64,000 nt of DNA from Periplaneta americana (Eukaryota; Arthropoda; Insecta; Blattodea; Blattidae). Below, one piece after another: positions 22,453 through 33,930 of the stretch; position 1 is the first letter of the stretch; every line of letters starts with the position of its first letter. The notes beneath the pieces are model-generated. The model saw only the letters and a list, made by a program, of their open reading frames with translations, did not search any database and was not told where the DNA came from. The stretch is from contig NC_091119.1 in the NCBI RefSeq assembly GCF_040183065.1, forward strand, positions 68,142,392 through 68,206,391. Reading direction: 5' to 3'. A program made the translations under genes and the position numbers.

Positions 22453-23639
22453 ATGCTGATTCGCTAGTTCTTGATCTATGGCTGTACACTTGGTCAAAAT
22501 AAAAGTGGCCGGCGTCTGAGAGACTAAGTTCGAATCGGGTATTTCCGTGAGCGTTCGGGTCAGCCAGGCTTTGTTCAAAAGATTGCGTACATTCTTCTAG
22601 TAGTTATAATGGGGAACACAACTATTAATCACTAAAATCTTCCGAGAAAATAATTCATATACGAGATTTAAAACGGACAGATCGTTAAAAGTGTTTAAAC
22701 AGTGAATATTGTAACACAAACACTATAACAGGTTCTCAAGCGGAGTACGACCATTGCTCGTTACAAGGCAATTTTCACTGCAGTAAAACCCCTAGCGCAA
22801 TTGGTAGAGCGTGAGCTACGAATTCTTGAGTTTGCAAGTTAAAATTTTCGTGGAGTTACTAAACTTCTATTCTTGCCTTTTAAATGGATCAGTGAAAATA
22901 TAATAGGTTTTCATCATTTTTTTTATCCTTAGAATACTTTTCGCTTTGTTATTTTTTTGTGTTAATAGAAACTTTTGACGCTAGATGGAAGTAACTCTAA
23001 AGACGACAATTAGGGGCTTTCATATTAAAATGCCGTGTTAATTATTTCATTAATCCCTGCTGCTTTGCACTCTATTGCCTAAAGTAACAATCAGTAAATA
23101 TGTTGACGGTTAAATAATTAGCAATAACTAATTTTCAAGTTGTGCTACAGGGAATATGATTATTATTCTAATCTAAATCCGTGATCACCAGGGCATAAGC
23201 GTAGTAATTGTAAACAAGAAGAAAAACCATAATTCTGATTACAAAAAATATCCTGATTTCCTGGAATTATAACCACAAATTTCCACCAATTTTGCAATTA
23301 TCTGTAACATGAATTAACACAAGCAAAATTATTCGAATATATTACATTAAAAGCAGTTTTAGAAAATTAAAGAAAGGACAAAACAAAAAATTCACTACAG
23401 AGATTCGAAGCATGCTGTGGAGGTAGTCCAAATCAGCGCCTTGTATTATGGAGTTAACTAAAGCGGCGCACGGAGGTTTACGGTAGTGAACTGCGCGCTC
23501 ACCCGAAGGGACTTGGAAAATTTTCACTGCTTAAGAGACCGCCCACTTTCATTTTAACCAAACGTACGTACAAGATGGACATCTGAAAACTACTCAGATG
23601 TATCCAACAGACCTTAAGAGGAATTCAGGGATGTAATGC
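22453..23639. other. Intronic AT-rich sequence, no feature recognised
   Basis: Intron of TIL copy 2. A weak tRNA-like phrase 'gcgcaattggtagagcgtgagc' occurs near 22797 without a convincing T-arm. Otherwise no coding or repeat signal that I can support. Confidence 0.6.
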
Positions 23640-23870
23640 CGATATACACTAGTAGGCCTATTTGGCAAGACGTCGGAAGTGAACATGCGATCCTACCTGC
23701 CGGTAGATGGAAACCCAGTGTATCAACAATGTACCATTCCCTATAGACAGTCTTCATAAATTATGTTATGTGTTCGCAGATGAAGAGACTATAAAAAACA
23801 CAACAAATAAGATCAGTAAAACGTTAGGCAATAAAACATTGTAATAATGAATTTAAATATATATGAAAAT
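23640..23870. repeat. Dispersed repeat of about 220 bp, copy 2
   Basis: Second copy of the repeat at 14827-15050, with the same order of conserved blocks. Confidence 0.7.
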
Positions 23871-24047
23871 AAATATCGATGGCCTAGATCTAATATCACA
23901 CAAGTGATTTTTCCAAAAATTTCAGGAGAGACATAAAACTGTTTATTATTCATACATTCTATTTGAACCACTGAAAAGTACAATAATCAGGAGGAATGTA
24001 GTATCTAACAGCTTAAAAGAAACTAACTGTACGGTAGCAGCATAAAA

Positions 24048-25990
24048 TACTTGCTTACTTACTTAGCCTACAAATGGCTTTTAAGGAACCCGGAGGTTCA
24101 TTGTCGTCCTCACATAAGCCCGCCATCGGTCCCTAGCCTGAGCAAGATTAATCCACTCTCTACCATCATATTCCACCTACCTCAAATCCATTTTAATATT
24201 ATCCTCCCATCTACGTCTCGGTATTCCCAAAGGCCTTATTCCCTCAGGACTCCCAACTAACACTCTATATGCATTTCTGGATTCGTCCACACGTGCTACA
24301 TGCCCTGCCCATCTCAAACGTCTGGATGTAATGTTCCTAATTATGTCAGGTAACGATTACAATGCGTGCAGTTCTGCGTTGTGTAACTTTCTCCATTCTC
24401 CTGTAACTTCATTCCTCTTAGTCCAAAATATTTTCCAAAGAACCTTATTCTCAAACACCCTTAATCTCTGTTCTTCTCTCAAAGTGAGAGTCCAAGTTTC
24501 ACAACCATACAGAACAACCGGTAATATAACTGTTTTATAAATTCTAACTTTCAGATTTTTCGACAGCAGACTAGATAACAAAATCTTCTCAACCGAATAA
24601 TAACACACATTTCCAATATTTATTCTGCATTTAATTTCCTCCTGAGAGTAATTTATATTTGTTACTGTTGCTCAAAGATATTTGAATTTTTCCACCTCTT
24701 CGAAGGATAAAACTCCAATTTTTATATTTCCATTTCGTACAATATTCTGGCCACGAGACATAATTGTAAACTTTATCTTTTAGGGATTTACTTCCAAACC
24801 CATTCAGGCTTGCTTCAAGTAAAATTTCAGTGTTTTCCCTAATCGTTTGTGGATGTTCTCCTAACATATTCACGTCATCCACATAGACAAGAAGCTGATG
24901 TAACCCGTTCAATTCCAAACCCTGCCTGTTATCCTGAACTTTCCTAATGGCATATTCTAGAGCAAAGTTAAAAAGTAAAGGTGATAGTGCATCTCCTTTC
25001 TTTAGCCCGCAGTAAATTGGAAAAGCATCAGATAGAAACTGGCCTATACGGACACTGCTGTAAGTTTCACTGAGACACATTTTAATTAATCGAACTAGTT
25101 TCTTGGCAATATCAAATTCAATAAGAATATTACACAAAACTTCTCCCTTAACCGAGTCATATGTCTTGTTGAAATCTATGAATAACTGATGTACTGTATT
25201 ACCCTTATACTCCCATTTTTTCTCCAATATCTGTCGAATACAAAAAATCTTATCAATAGTCGATATATTACGCCTAAAACCACACTGATGTTCCCCAATA
25301 ATTTCATCTACGTATGGAGTTAATCTTCTCAAAAGAATATTGGACAACATTTTGTACGATGTCAACAAAAGTGATATTCCTCGAAAGTGTCCACAGTTAG
25401 TATTGTCCCCCTTCTTAAAAACAGGTATAATTATGGACTCCTTCCATTGTTTTGGTACAATTTCCTTTTCCCAAATAGAAAATACAAGATTATAAATTTC
25501 GCTAAATAATGCGCTTCCATCCTCTTGTATTAATTCTGCTGGAATTTTATCGGTACCTGCAGACTTGTACCTTTTCAGATTTTGTATCGCAATTTCGACT
25601 TCTAAAAGTGTGGGTTCGGGAATAATGGCTCAGCAGTTTGTATTTGAATTTCGTCTCAATCATTTCTATTTGGATTATGTACATTTAGTAGTTGCCCAAA
25701 ATAGTTCTTCCATCTGTTCAGGATTGAATGAGAGTCTGCAAGCAAGTCATTATTCTCATCCTTGATCACGTTTACCCTTGCCGGATAACCGTTCTTCAAT
25801 TCCTTTATATCCTTATATAAATCTGGAATGTTTTTATTCCTACTAGCCTATTTGTTTCTACCTCATTCAGTTTTCCTTCAAGTAATCTGTCTTTTTATTC
25901 CTAAGTGTACGACTTGCTTCCCGTCTTTCATTGAAATAATTATCTCTATTCTCCTCAATCAAATGAGGAAAATTTGCAGGCATATTTTCA
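24048..25990 (-). mobile_element. RTE-type LINE, 5'-truncated and mutated
   Basis: A minus-strand ORF2 remnant. The longest piece (25368-24631, 245 codons) has LTSYKMLSNILLRRLTPYVD, HQCGFRR, QLFIDFNKTYDSVKGEVLCN (palm, with FDK-type acidic residue), CGLKKGDALSPLLFNFALEY and VYVDDVNMLGEHPQTIRENT (the catalytic YxDD as YVDD). A later piece (24608-24357) has SKNLKVRIYKTVILPVVLYG and CETWTLTLREEQRLRVFENK. After it come remnants of the terminal 'GRPRRRWEDNIKMDL' region. A (CTTA)n run at 24048-24060 is the simple tail on the minus strand. Stops and frameshifts lie between the pieces, including a scrambled stretch after the YVDD box, so it is inactive. It sits inside the TIL copy 2 intron in antisense orientation. 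Confidence 0.9.
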
Positions 25991-26190
25991 TGTAATCTTA
26001 GAGGAGGATGAAATGATCTTGAATTAGTTTTAATACAACCAAAGGACAAAGTACGACTTGACGGTTTGACTCAAGTTTAAATTTCATTCCTGATATCAGA
26101 TAAATTATTTATACAACTGCCCTTAAGTTTCTAGACCAGACTACATACTCATCTATGACACAAATGTTAGTTTATTTTGTGAGTATGAAT
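25991..26190. repeat. Sequence shared with the 3' flank of TIL copy 1
   Basis: ttttcatgtaatcttagag, gaaatgatcttgaattagtttt and tttaaatttcattcctg resemble 13663-13780. Diverged; either a dispersed repeat or a relic of an extra TIL copy disrupted by the RTE insertion. Confidence 0.45.
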
Positions 26191-26329
26191 ATTTGCGAAA
26201 CGAAACCACTAGGTTGAATGTAGCAAATCTGCAAACAAAATAAGCCTATGTTTAGGCAGTAAATATACATATTGACCTTTTAAAAAGCTATGAGTAAAAT
26301 TTACATAATTAAATATAGCCTTATCCTCT

Positions 26330-26590
26330 AATCGTGGTTCTGGCTGATGTGTACATCTATTATCAGAGTGTACATCTCACTTGATGAAGTGTCGGAGAAA
26401 AAACAATTGTTTGTATGCATCTGAAGTCTGATTAGTGGAATATGTAGCTAGTCTGCGATGTATGCAATGGAGAGGGAAAGGATCTGGCCACTTTACCCCA
26501 TTATCTCTTGGCCTAGTTGCCTCATAAGTGGTGCCTTGTTAGTATCGCTTGTGAAGTACAGACCTGTCTTCGGACAGTTGACTAAATAAC
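26330..26590 (+). repeat. Dispersed repeat ending in tgtcttcggacagttgac, copy 2
   Basis: Full-length match to 17555-17827; ends in 'taaataacaacaat'. Confidence 0.8.
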
Positions 26591-26629
26591 AACAATATAG
26601 CCTTGTTAATGTAGGTCAACAGAACATTT

Positions 26630-27295
26630 TCATTGTACCAGAATTTGCATTGTTTGTCAACTGTTTGAACTCTCTGCACAGTTAAAGTTGTTGACTTTTA
26701 GTAGGATTTGCATTGTTTGTAAACTCCTTTAACTCTTTGCACAGAAGAAAGTTGTTCACTTTTAGACTAACAGAATTTGCTACCTCGGTCGGCTAAGGCG
26801 CTTGCCTGCCGATCCGGAGTTGCGTTCGGGCGCGGAGTCGATTCCCCCTTGGGCTGATTACCTGGTTGGGTTTTTTCCTGAGGTTTTCCCCAACCTTAAG
26901 GCGAATGTCAGATATTCATGGCGAATCCTCGACCTCATCTCGCCAAATACCATCTCACTATCATCAATGCCATCGACGCTAAATAACCTAATAGTTGACA
27001 CAGTGTCGTTAAATAACCAACTAAAAAACCAGGATTTGCATTGTTTGACAACTCTTTGAACTCTTTGCACAGTTGAAAGTTGTTCATTTTACCGGGATTT
27101 GCATTGTTTGTGAACTCTTAACTATGTGAACAGATGAAAGTTGTTCACTTTTAACAGGATTTGTATTGTTTATAAACTGTTTTAACAATTTGCAAAGTTG
27201 AAAGTTGTTCACTTTTAACAGGATTTGCATTATTTGTAAACTTTTTCAACCCTTTGCACAGTTGAAAGCTGTTCACTTTTAACACTATTAGTAAA
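26630..27295. repeat. Minisatellite of about 60 bp, six or seven units, split by a SINE
   Basis: Units contain ggatttgcattgtttg, aactctttgcacag and tgaaagttgttcacttttaa. About two units lie left of the SINE and four or five right of it. One related unit occurs in the intron of TIL copy 3 (about 54640-54730). Confidence 0.85.
26772..27030 (+). mobile_element. tRNA-headed SINE inserted in the minisatellite
   Basis: Head 'ctacctcggtcggctaaggc', with a degenerate B-box gagtcgattcccc, body ggttttccccaaccttaagg and tail cgttaaataaccaactaaaaaa. The minisatellite word caga/ggatttgc is present on both sides and could be the target duplication. Confidence 0.8.
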
Positions 27296-27334
27296 GGTAT
27301 TCGATTCAATAGGCTTCCAGCCACAGACGTTGCC

Positions 27335-27550
27335 AATTTGCTTACTGATGCGAGACTATCTTCAAGCGTAGGTTCGAATCCCGTTCGAGCTGTTTACCTG
27401 GTTTAACTTTTCCGAAGTTTTCACAAATATAAGGCGAATGTTAGCTAAGCCCTTGGCGAAACATCTGACTCATCTTGTCATACACCGACTCGTTATCACC
27501 AATACTATCATCACTACCTTACGTTACGTATTTCATAATGAGTCGTTAAG
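27335..27550 (+). mobile_element. Older SINE copy, shared with the TIL copy 3 intron
   Basis: gcgagactatcttcaagcg, ggttcgaatcccgttcgag, aggcgaatgttag, ccgactcgttatcaccaat, catcactaccttacgttacg. The same sequence follows the same minisatellite relic at 54760-54899 plus 56383-56440, so it predates the duplication of copies 2 and 3. Confidence 0.8.
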
Positions 27551-27559
27551 ACAAAGATT

Positions 27560-27790
27560 GAAATGGAATTTCGGAAGGTGAAACACTATGGCCCAGAACT
27601 GCGACCTTTCACGATCTATTGCGCTAATCTCCAAGCTAGATGCATTCCAAAATCCACACCGATTGACTACGCTAAGGTTTGCTGCGTACGTAGCTTTCGA
27701 GCAGATCAACTCACTCGTCCCTAGGCCAGCCTCCAACGTGCGTCGCCAGCCGTCGTTTGGGGAATGCTATGCAATGATGACGAAATGGAG
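27560..27790 (+). repeat. Dispersed repeat of about 220 bp (gcgctaatctccaagctag family), copy 1
   Basis: Matches the reverse complement of 39610-39830 (ctgcgacctttcacgatcta, caatccacaccgattgact and tacgtagctttcgagcag have counterparts there) and partly 32270-32345. Non-coding. Confidence 0.7.
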
Positions 27791-27911
27791 AAAATAATGT
27801 TGATGAAATTATGTAGATGCCTAATATGGAAAAACGGGAGAACCCGGAGAAAAACTAACTACTATCTTGTCCTCCATGAAAAGTTCCAGGTTTAACCGAG
27901 ACTCGAAAACG

Positions 27912-28130
27912 CCGGCCCGGATGGCTCAAGCGGTAGGGGCACGGCATGTCCCTATCGCTTGGTCCGACGGGTTGTGGGTTCGAGTCCCGCCTCGGGCATG
28001 GGTGTTGTGATTGTATTAGTATAAGTAAAAACAAAGGAAACAAAGGGAAACAAACAGAAAACAAAAAATAGATAACTTTGGAAAACGGCCTAAAAAAAAA
28101 ACAAAAAAAAAAACAGACCACCTGCGTGAC
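27912..28130 (+). mobile_element. tRNA-like SINE
   Basis: gcccggatggctcaagcggt is an A-box-like head and gggttcgagtcccgcctcgg a B-box with pairing acceptor ends. A non-tRNA body with an A-rich tail follows (aaacaaaaaaaaaaaaa). The variable region is long, as in Leu/Ser tRNAs. Confidence 0.65.
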
Positions 28131-28184
28131 AGGCTGACCATTCAAGCACCGCAGCGGTCAAGACAAAAATAAAAAAAAGCTTGC

Positions 28185-28712
28185 AAGTCAAGATTTCAGG
28201 TATAACTCCCTGTAAAGTTGATTTGAATAATTTTCAAGGGAAAAATTGTTCCGGGGCCGGGCATCGAACCCGGGACCTTTGATTTAACGTACCAACGCTT
28301 TACCAACTGAGCTACCCGGGAACTCTACCAGACACCGATCCAATTTCTCCCTCTGTATCCACAGACCTCAAAGTGGGCTGACAACCGTCAAGCAACCAAC
28401 TTCGAGTGCACACTAACTCCGTGTGACTTAAATTGTGGTTTTCTGTTAACGAACAGTGACGTGTATTATGCAAATCAAAATTTCAGATATAACTCCCTGT
28501 AAAGTTGATTTGAATAATTTTCAAGGGAAAAATTGTTCCGGGGCCGGGCACTCGAAGTTGGTTGCTTGACGGTTGTCAGCCCACTTTGAGATCTGTGGAT
28601 ATAGAGGAAAAAATTGGATCGGTGTCGGGTAGAGTTCCCGGGTAGCTCAGTTGGTAGAGCGTTGGTACGTTAAACCAAAGGTCCCGAACAATTTTTTCCT
28701 TGAAAATTATTA
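28185..28712. repeat. Foldback pair of tRNA-derived SINEs (arms about 165-185 bp)
   Basis: The left arm (28222-28409) carries, on the minus strand, cccgggtagctcagttggta...ggtcccgggttcgatgcccgg. The right arm (28545-28712) is its reverse complement over about 165 bp, including ggttgcttgacggttgtcag and gttcccgggtagctcagttg, but lacks the B-box core. The loop contains a direct copy of 28185-28270. The tRNA-like part has an ACGTTAA loop, i.e. GTT in the anticodon position. It lies 110 bp ahead of the splice acceptor of TIL copy 2. Confidence 0.85.
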
Positions 28713-28821
28713 AAAAAAAAAAAAGCTTTCTTCCTCACAATAGTCACATTTTAACATTATCATTTACGTGGTTTAAATGTTTACATCAGTAATGGCTGCC
28801 TAAAATTGTTTTAAATTCCAG

Positions 28822-29003
28822 GTAAGAGCTGCTCTGAAGGAGAAGAATTCATAGAGTGTGGTATATCATGCCCGGACACTTGCGAGAACTACAGACGAAC
28901 TGCCAGAAAATGCACAAGGCAATGCGTCCGGGGCTGCTTCTGTAAGAGAGGGTTGGTACGAAGGACAAGCGACAATAAATGTGTGCCTTCATCACAGTGC
29001 TGA
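28822..29003 (+). CDS. TIL-domain serine protease inhibitor, copy 2, exon 2
   Basis: Acceptor ttttaaattccag at 28809-28821. Phase 1 entry completes a Gly codon with exon 1, and 59 further codons run to TGA at 29001-29003. The joined product is 85 residues: signal peptide, short GKS linker, one TIL domain with all ten cysteines in standard spacing. KCTRQC places Arg at P1, so trypsin-like proteases are the expected targets. The mature chain of about 60 residues is typical for single-domain inhibitors such as the honeybee and Ascaris proteins. It would be secreted and act on digestive, immune-cascade, parasite or microbial proteases. No damage seen. Confidence is high for the family and inferential for specificity. 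Confidence 0.92.
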
Positions 29004-29193
29004 ACTGGACGCAAATTTTGGTTGAAACACAAATCTCACCATTTTGTGCTACCGTTTTGATAATGCATCCTTAAAAAATCATTATAGTACCGTATAGAAA
29101 GAGTTTCAGCTGCCAGTCTTTTTCACAGCTACTTTCTTTCCCTTAGGAATTCCTTAACACTGTCTAGAACTCTGTCTCTCACGTTCTATCAAA

Positions 29194-29899
29194 TACCTTA
29201 CTATAATAGGTACCGGACAGCTGTATACTAGCAGCATTGACATGAGAGCGAAATATCTAGAAGAGTGGTGTTGAATTATTACTCGACCGAGGCCAGAGGA
29301 GTCCTGCAGTCCGGAGCCGTGGAGCTACTGCTCCTGCGTTCGTAATACTGCATCGCGATAGTTCACATTACGGCCGCGTCTCCACTCGCCTTGGTCGAGT
29401 AATACGTGCACAAATGCAAAAACATAGCGGGGATCGGACTATTGTTTAAAACGTGAAGTACCAATGTGGAGTAATATACGAGACACTTAAGAAACGTTGA
29501 TTAGTATTTAATGTGACATTATTATTTTGAATCAAAGCTGGATATTATGAGAAATATTGCATACTTCATATTACTTCCCGTAATTAATTGCTACATTTTC
29601 TTTGCTTTACTGAGACAAAATTAATTCCGACATTAAGAATGAATTTACAATACCGCTTTATATACCCATTCCAGACAGCTGCAAAGATAAATTTGATAGT
29701 AATATTATGATTGTAATAAGTAGTAAATGCATGTGGACAACAATAAAACTTAATTTGATAAAACCTTAAAATTTCCAATACATTTTAACTTCTATTCATT
29801 TATTAGGCCTAAATAAAAAGCTAATTTTTATTGTTTTATCAACACAGCGACGAAGATATTAGGACTACTAAAGAATGTTGTTGACTCACGTTTTATAAA

Positions 29900-29949
<50 letters not shown>

Positions 29950-30199
29950 ATCCCTCGGAAATCGAAAGTACGATTTGGAGTAGTTTGTAATGCTGTAATT
30001 GTAGCTGTTATAAACAGCACATATACACCCTGACATTTTAACACCACTAATTAATATAACATTTACTAGCCCAGTAACAATCTACATTATAGTAGATTAC
30101 AGCTTGCTTCGCGGGTTTCAGCGCACTTTGCAGCCTAGGTAGCAGCACCTGCGCCGTTCGCACGCAGAACTGCTAGCTGTCCGGTATTATAGTAAGGTA
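29194..30199. mobile_element. TACCTTAC-type TIR transposon, copy 2
   Basis: Orthologous in position to 13953-14826. Same ends (TACCTTACTATAATAGGTAC..., ...GGTATTATAGTAAGGTA) and same interior words (gctgtatactagcagcattg, caacaataaaacttaatttg, cctgcgccgttcgcacgca). It has acquired a nested 126-bp element (29278-29403) and an (att)n expansion (29901-29946). No transposase. Confidence 0.85.
29278..29403. mobile_element. 126-bp nested inverted-repeat element
   Basis: ATTACTCGACCGAGGC at the left, GCCTTGGTCGAGTAAT at the right, GC-rich interior. Absent from the otherwise matching copy at 13953-14826, so it is a later insertion. Confidence 0.75.
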
Positions 30200-30204
30200 T
30201 TTGG

Positions 30205-31343
30205 TTCCATTTCTTAAACCGTGTCGGGCTGTAAAGAAATGCAGTGTCCATATCATGTATCGTATTCTGTAAATTTTGTCAAATTGATATTTAGGCCTAC
30301 TACCAATTCCTTTCTTCTTGTTTTATTAAAATTTTAGCCCAAATTAAAATATTGTGTCCTGCATGATAGTTTGTCAATTTAATTGATAATTATTGTTAAC
30401 ATTTTAGATTACTGAAATTTAATATTTATAACCACCACTTTTCCCTATCCAAATTATGAAAACTTGCACATACCTTTCCATGTGTTTGATTCCGTATGCG
30501 ACTGTAGATATATCACGACAAACGTCAGAAGGGGTACGACGATAAATACAGTATTCAAATTGTTAAGAACGTTTCAAAACTCACAATGTAGAAAGAACAC
30601 ACTTGTAACATATGTTTAATCTCTCCAGTAGCTCAGGGTAAGAACTCTGCAACTCAACTTCGACCAGGCTGTTGACTATAGAGAAAATAACGTTCCATAA
30701 AATTGGAAGAAGATTTTCACCTTACCATTTCATTCATTTCGTCAGAAATGTGACACAAGCTGGTGTACTGAAGAACCTAGTTAATATCTTAAGATCACAG
30801 GGTGAGCATCTACATGTAGATTACAACTAGTTATCCTTCGACTAATACCAATCGGGACTGTCCAGTAGGCTGTTTCATTGATACATAAGTGTTCGCTGTC
30901 GATCTGATTACAGTTAGGGAACTGTTATTCCTTGTCTGTGGTACTTCCACAAATAACATTTTCTCATTTTTGATCTGGCTTCCTTTCCAAAAGATATGGT
31001 ATGCAATATAGATTAATTAACTGTCCCGCGGTGTTGAAGACCATCTGTCCCCATTTCGCACCTGTTCTTGTACCTATTAATATATAATTAAAGTAAAAGT
31101 GAAACAATTACGGTTTTCGAATTACTGTATTGTAAAACTATGTCCTATTAAAAAAGGGTCCTCGGTGTTATTAATAAAATGCAATAAACTCAAAACAAAT
31201 ATGTTCGTGTTGGCTCCAGTTTCCATCCTATTCCATCTACAGTTTCATGCGTGGGACCTTTCACCTTGCAGAATAGTCGTTATTTCTTATTTTAAAAAGC
31301 AATGTGTTGTGATTGATTGTCTATACAGAGTAGTAATCCAAGT
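30205..31343. repeat. TIL 3'-flank block, copy 2
   Basis: Aligns with 59230-60370 downstream of TIL copy 3 (ggaagaagattttca, tttcgtcagaaatgtgacac, gggaactgttattcct, gtctgtggtacttc, tacggttttcgaatta, gtttccatcctattc). No coding exon seen. The 118-codon frame at 31099-31455 ends in the repeat and is not supported. Confidence 0.85.
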
Positions 31344-31367
31344 AGTAGTAGTAGTAGTAGTAGTAGC

Positions 31368-31401
<34 letters not shown>

Positions 31402-31949
31402 GTAGTACCAGTTGTAGTACTAGTAAGTAGTTGTAGTAAAATAAATACTACGTAGTAGTAGTAATAGTAGTAGTAGTATCAGTAGCACTTTTAGTATTAG
31501 TAAGTACTTGTAGTAAAATAAATACTACGTAGTAGTAGTAATAGTAGCAGTAGGATCAGTAGCACTTTTAGTATTAGTAAGTACTTGTAGTAAAATAAAT
31601 ACTACGTAGTAGTAGTAATAGTAGTAGTAGTATCAGTAGCACTTTTAGTATTAGTAAGTACTTGTAGTAAAATAAATACTACGTATTAGTTCTTTTATTT
31701 TATTGGGTTATTTTACGACGCTGTATCAACATCTAGGTTATTTAGCGTCTGAATGAGATGAAGGTGACAATGCCGGTGAAATGAGTCCGGGGTCCAGCAC
31801 AGAAAGTTACCCAGCATTTGCTCGTATTGGGTTGAGGGAAAACCCCGGAAAAAACCTTAACCAGGTAACTTGCTCCGACCGGGATTCGAACCCGGGCCAC
31901 CTGGTTTCGCGGCCAGACGCGCTGACCGTTACTCCACAGGTGTGGACTC

Positions 31950-31985
<36 letters not shown>

Positions 31986-32102
31986 ATAAGTAGTTGTAGT
32001 AAAATAAATAAATACTACGTAGTAGTAGTGTAGTAGTAGTAGTAGTAGTAAAATAAATAGTAGTGATAGTATCAGTCGCAGTTGTAGTAAAATAAATACT
32101 AC

Positions 32103-32141
<39 letters not shown>

Positions 32142-32222
32142 ATAGTACTAGTACTAGTAGTATCAGTTTGTAGTATTAGTTGTAAAATAAATGCTACGTA
32201 GTAGTAGTAGTAGTAGTAGTTT
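31344..32222. repeat. (GTA)n microsatellite with 96-bp internal duplications
   Basis: gtagtagtag tracts. In the middle, a unit ending aagtacttgtagtaaaataaatactacgta repeats three or more times (31445-31685). A SINE splits the tract at 31690-31946. The paralogous position after TIL copy 3 (60376-60998) also has a (GTA)n tract. Confidence 0.95.
31690..31946 (-). mobile_element. tRNA-headed SINE, copy 2
   Basis: Near-identical to 18196-18460, with head cacctgtggagtaacggtca, B-box gggttcgaatcccggtc and an A/T tail at 31690. Inserted in the (GTA)n tract. Confidence 0.88.
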
Positions 32223-32225
32223 TTC

Positions 32226-32660
32226 TAAATATTGTGGCGTCTGATACTTTCGCGAGGATGCTTACTCACGCTGGCATAGTATGCTTACCTCCCAAGCTAG
32301 ACGCATTCTCACTCAAACCGGCTGCGCTAATAAGCGTTCCGTTGTCTACCCAAGTTCCAAATAGACCAGCTTTCTCTCCACGTCAACTGCTGATCGGAAA
32401 AATGCGGTCTATTTCCACCGTGGACGGAAAAGTATCTCCATTCCACAGAACTGGGCTTATGAACCTTGTCTTATACTTATCCAGTGACGTTTCCGCGCTT
32501 TCCCTGCATCTCGACTGCACAATCAGGGAGGCCTTCAATGTTAGAAAGTTCAGTACTGGTCTATAAATTATATATCCTCCCCGCACTACATTGATGACGT
32601 AAATCGATACAGAAGGCAGAAGTAGAGATAAGACTGCGCAAAGAAAAAAACTTTTCGTGC
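32226..32660. other. Continuation of the duplicated TIL 3' flank
   Basis: ttctaaatattgtggcgtctgatactttcgcg and following words resemble 61010-61500 beyond TIL copy 3. 32270-32345 also resembles the dispersed repeat at 27590-27680. A 110-codon frame (32234-32566) is open but has no motif I recognise. Confidence 0.5.
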
Positions 32661-33217
32661 CGTATAAGGAGAGGGGAAGTTTTCTGCACTGAACTTTATC
32701 ATCATCATCATCATCATCATCATACCAGTAATTTTATATTTAACCATTGGCTTTGTAATAAAACAAAGCTATTAGAGATTACAGTGTATACTATACGTCT
32801 AACTGAATACATTTGAGTAATTGATAAAAGCGTCCTAGTCGCGGGATGGACACTGTGTTGTAAACAGCGACCAAGTTCTACCAAGGACCCGGTGCCACGG
32901 AGTAGGTCGCGGAGTGCTTGTCTAGGGATACAGATGAAGAATATAAAGATCCGAAGAATACGATCGGCGGAGATGAGAACATCGGAACTAGAAAGCTGCA
33001 GATTGGGGTTTAGAACCGGTTTAGATTCGACCGATTAGAGATCAACCAGCTAGGTTGATCATCCGACCGAATATTCGAGTTTCAAGCGGTTACCCCTGAT
33101 GTATTGCAGGCTAGACAGGACATCAGGCGCAGTTAATCATACATGAAACTGACATTTTTCAAGTACACAATCGGAGTAAAAATTGAAGGAAATTTACTTT
33201 GTCTTATTTAAAAAAAT
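32661..33217. other. Intergenic; (atc)8 microsatellite at 32698-32722, otherwise nothing recognised
   Basis: A short atcatcatc tract, then moderate-GC sequence (32830-33130) without recognisable coding or repeat matches inside this window. Confidence 0.6.
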
Positions 33218-33930
33218 GAAAATGAACAAATGAAGACGATTTTGATAGAAGAGTAGAATTTTGTGAACAGATGTCTCAGAGAATTGAATATGATCCAAAT
33301 TTGACACAAAATATTTGCTTTAATGATGAACCGGCTTTTTTCTTAAATGAGTTTGTCAACAAACACAATTGCAGGTACTGGGACATTGAAAATCCTCATG
33401 TGTTTCGTGAAGATAATATCCAGTTTCCTCAAAACATCAATTTGTGGACTGGAATTTTTAGAGATGATATTGTTTGATCGATTTTCATTGAAGAAAACCT
33501 GACTGGATAATTGTATCTGAACATATTAGAAAATGTAATTGACCACTTATCACATTGTCGCTAGAGAGCTAAGTCAATGAAGGAAACCTGGTGTTGGACG
33601 AACAAAACTTTAATTTTCAACAGGACGGAGCTCCCCCACACTATGCAGTACCTGTGCGACAATGACTGGATAGATTTCCTGGAAAATGGATTGGTAGGAG
33701 AAGTGCTGCAGAATGGCAGGCGAGATCTCCAAACCTGACACCGTTTGACTTCTTCCTCTGAGATCATTGGAAATCAGTTGTTTATATTCCTCCGCCTGAG
33801 AATATTCAAGAACTGAAAAATGGAACAATCCAAGAATGTAATCGGGTTAGTAAAGAAACACACCAAAACGTTCGCGAGGAGTTCCAAAATAGACTCTTAC
33901 TGTTTAACCAACAGTGGAGCACATTTTGAA
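33218..33930 (+). pseudogene. mariner-superfamily transposase remnant
   Basis: The frame reads DDFDRRVEFCEQM, then ICFNDEPAFFLNEFVNKHNC, RYWDIENPH and INLWTGIFRDD (the first catalytic region, where the usual SDE reads NDE). After frameshifts it continues NFQQDGAPPHYAVPVRQ (second Asp, QQDGAPPH), a stop, RFPGKWIGRR, ARSPNLTPFDFFL (third catalytic region, where SPDLTPLDFFLWG has become SPNLTPFDFFL*) and a C-terminal VREEFQNRLLLFNQQ. The motif order is diagnostic of this insect mariner-like group. At least four disabling changes; dead. Confidence 0.85.

Noticed and set aside
28240-28325. Functional tRNA-Asn gene on the minus strand
   Set aside because: C instead of T before the anticodon, imperfect acceptor stem, and a repeated SINE body around it; the inverted partner lacks the B-box.
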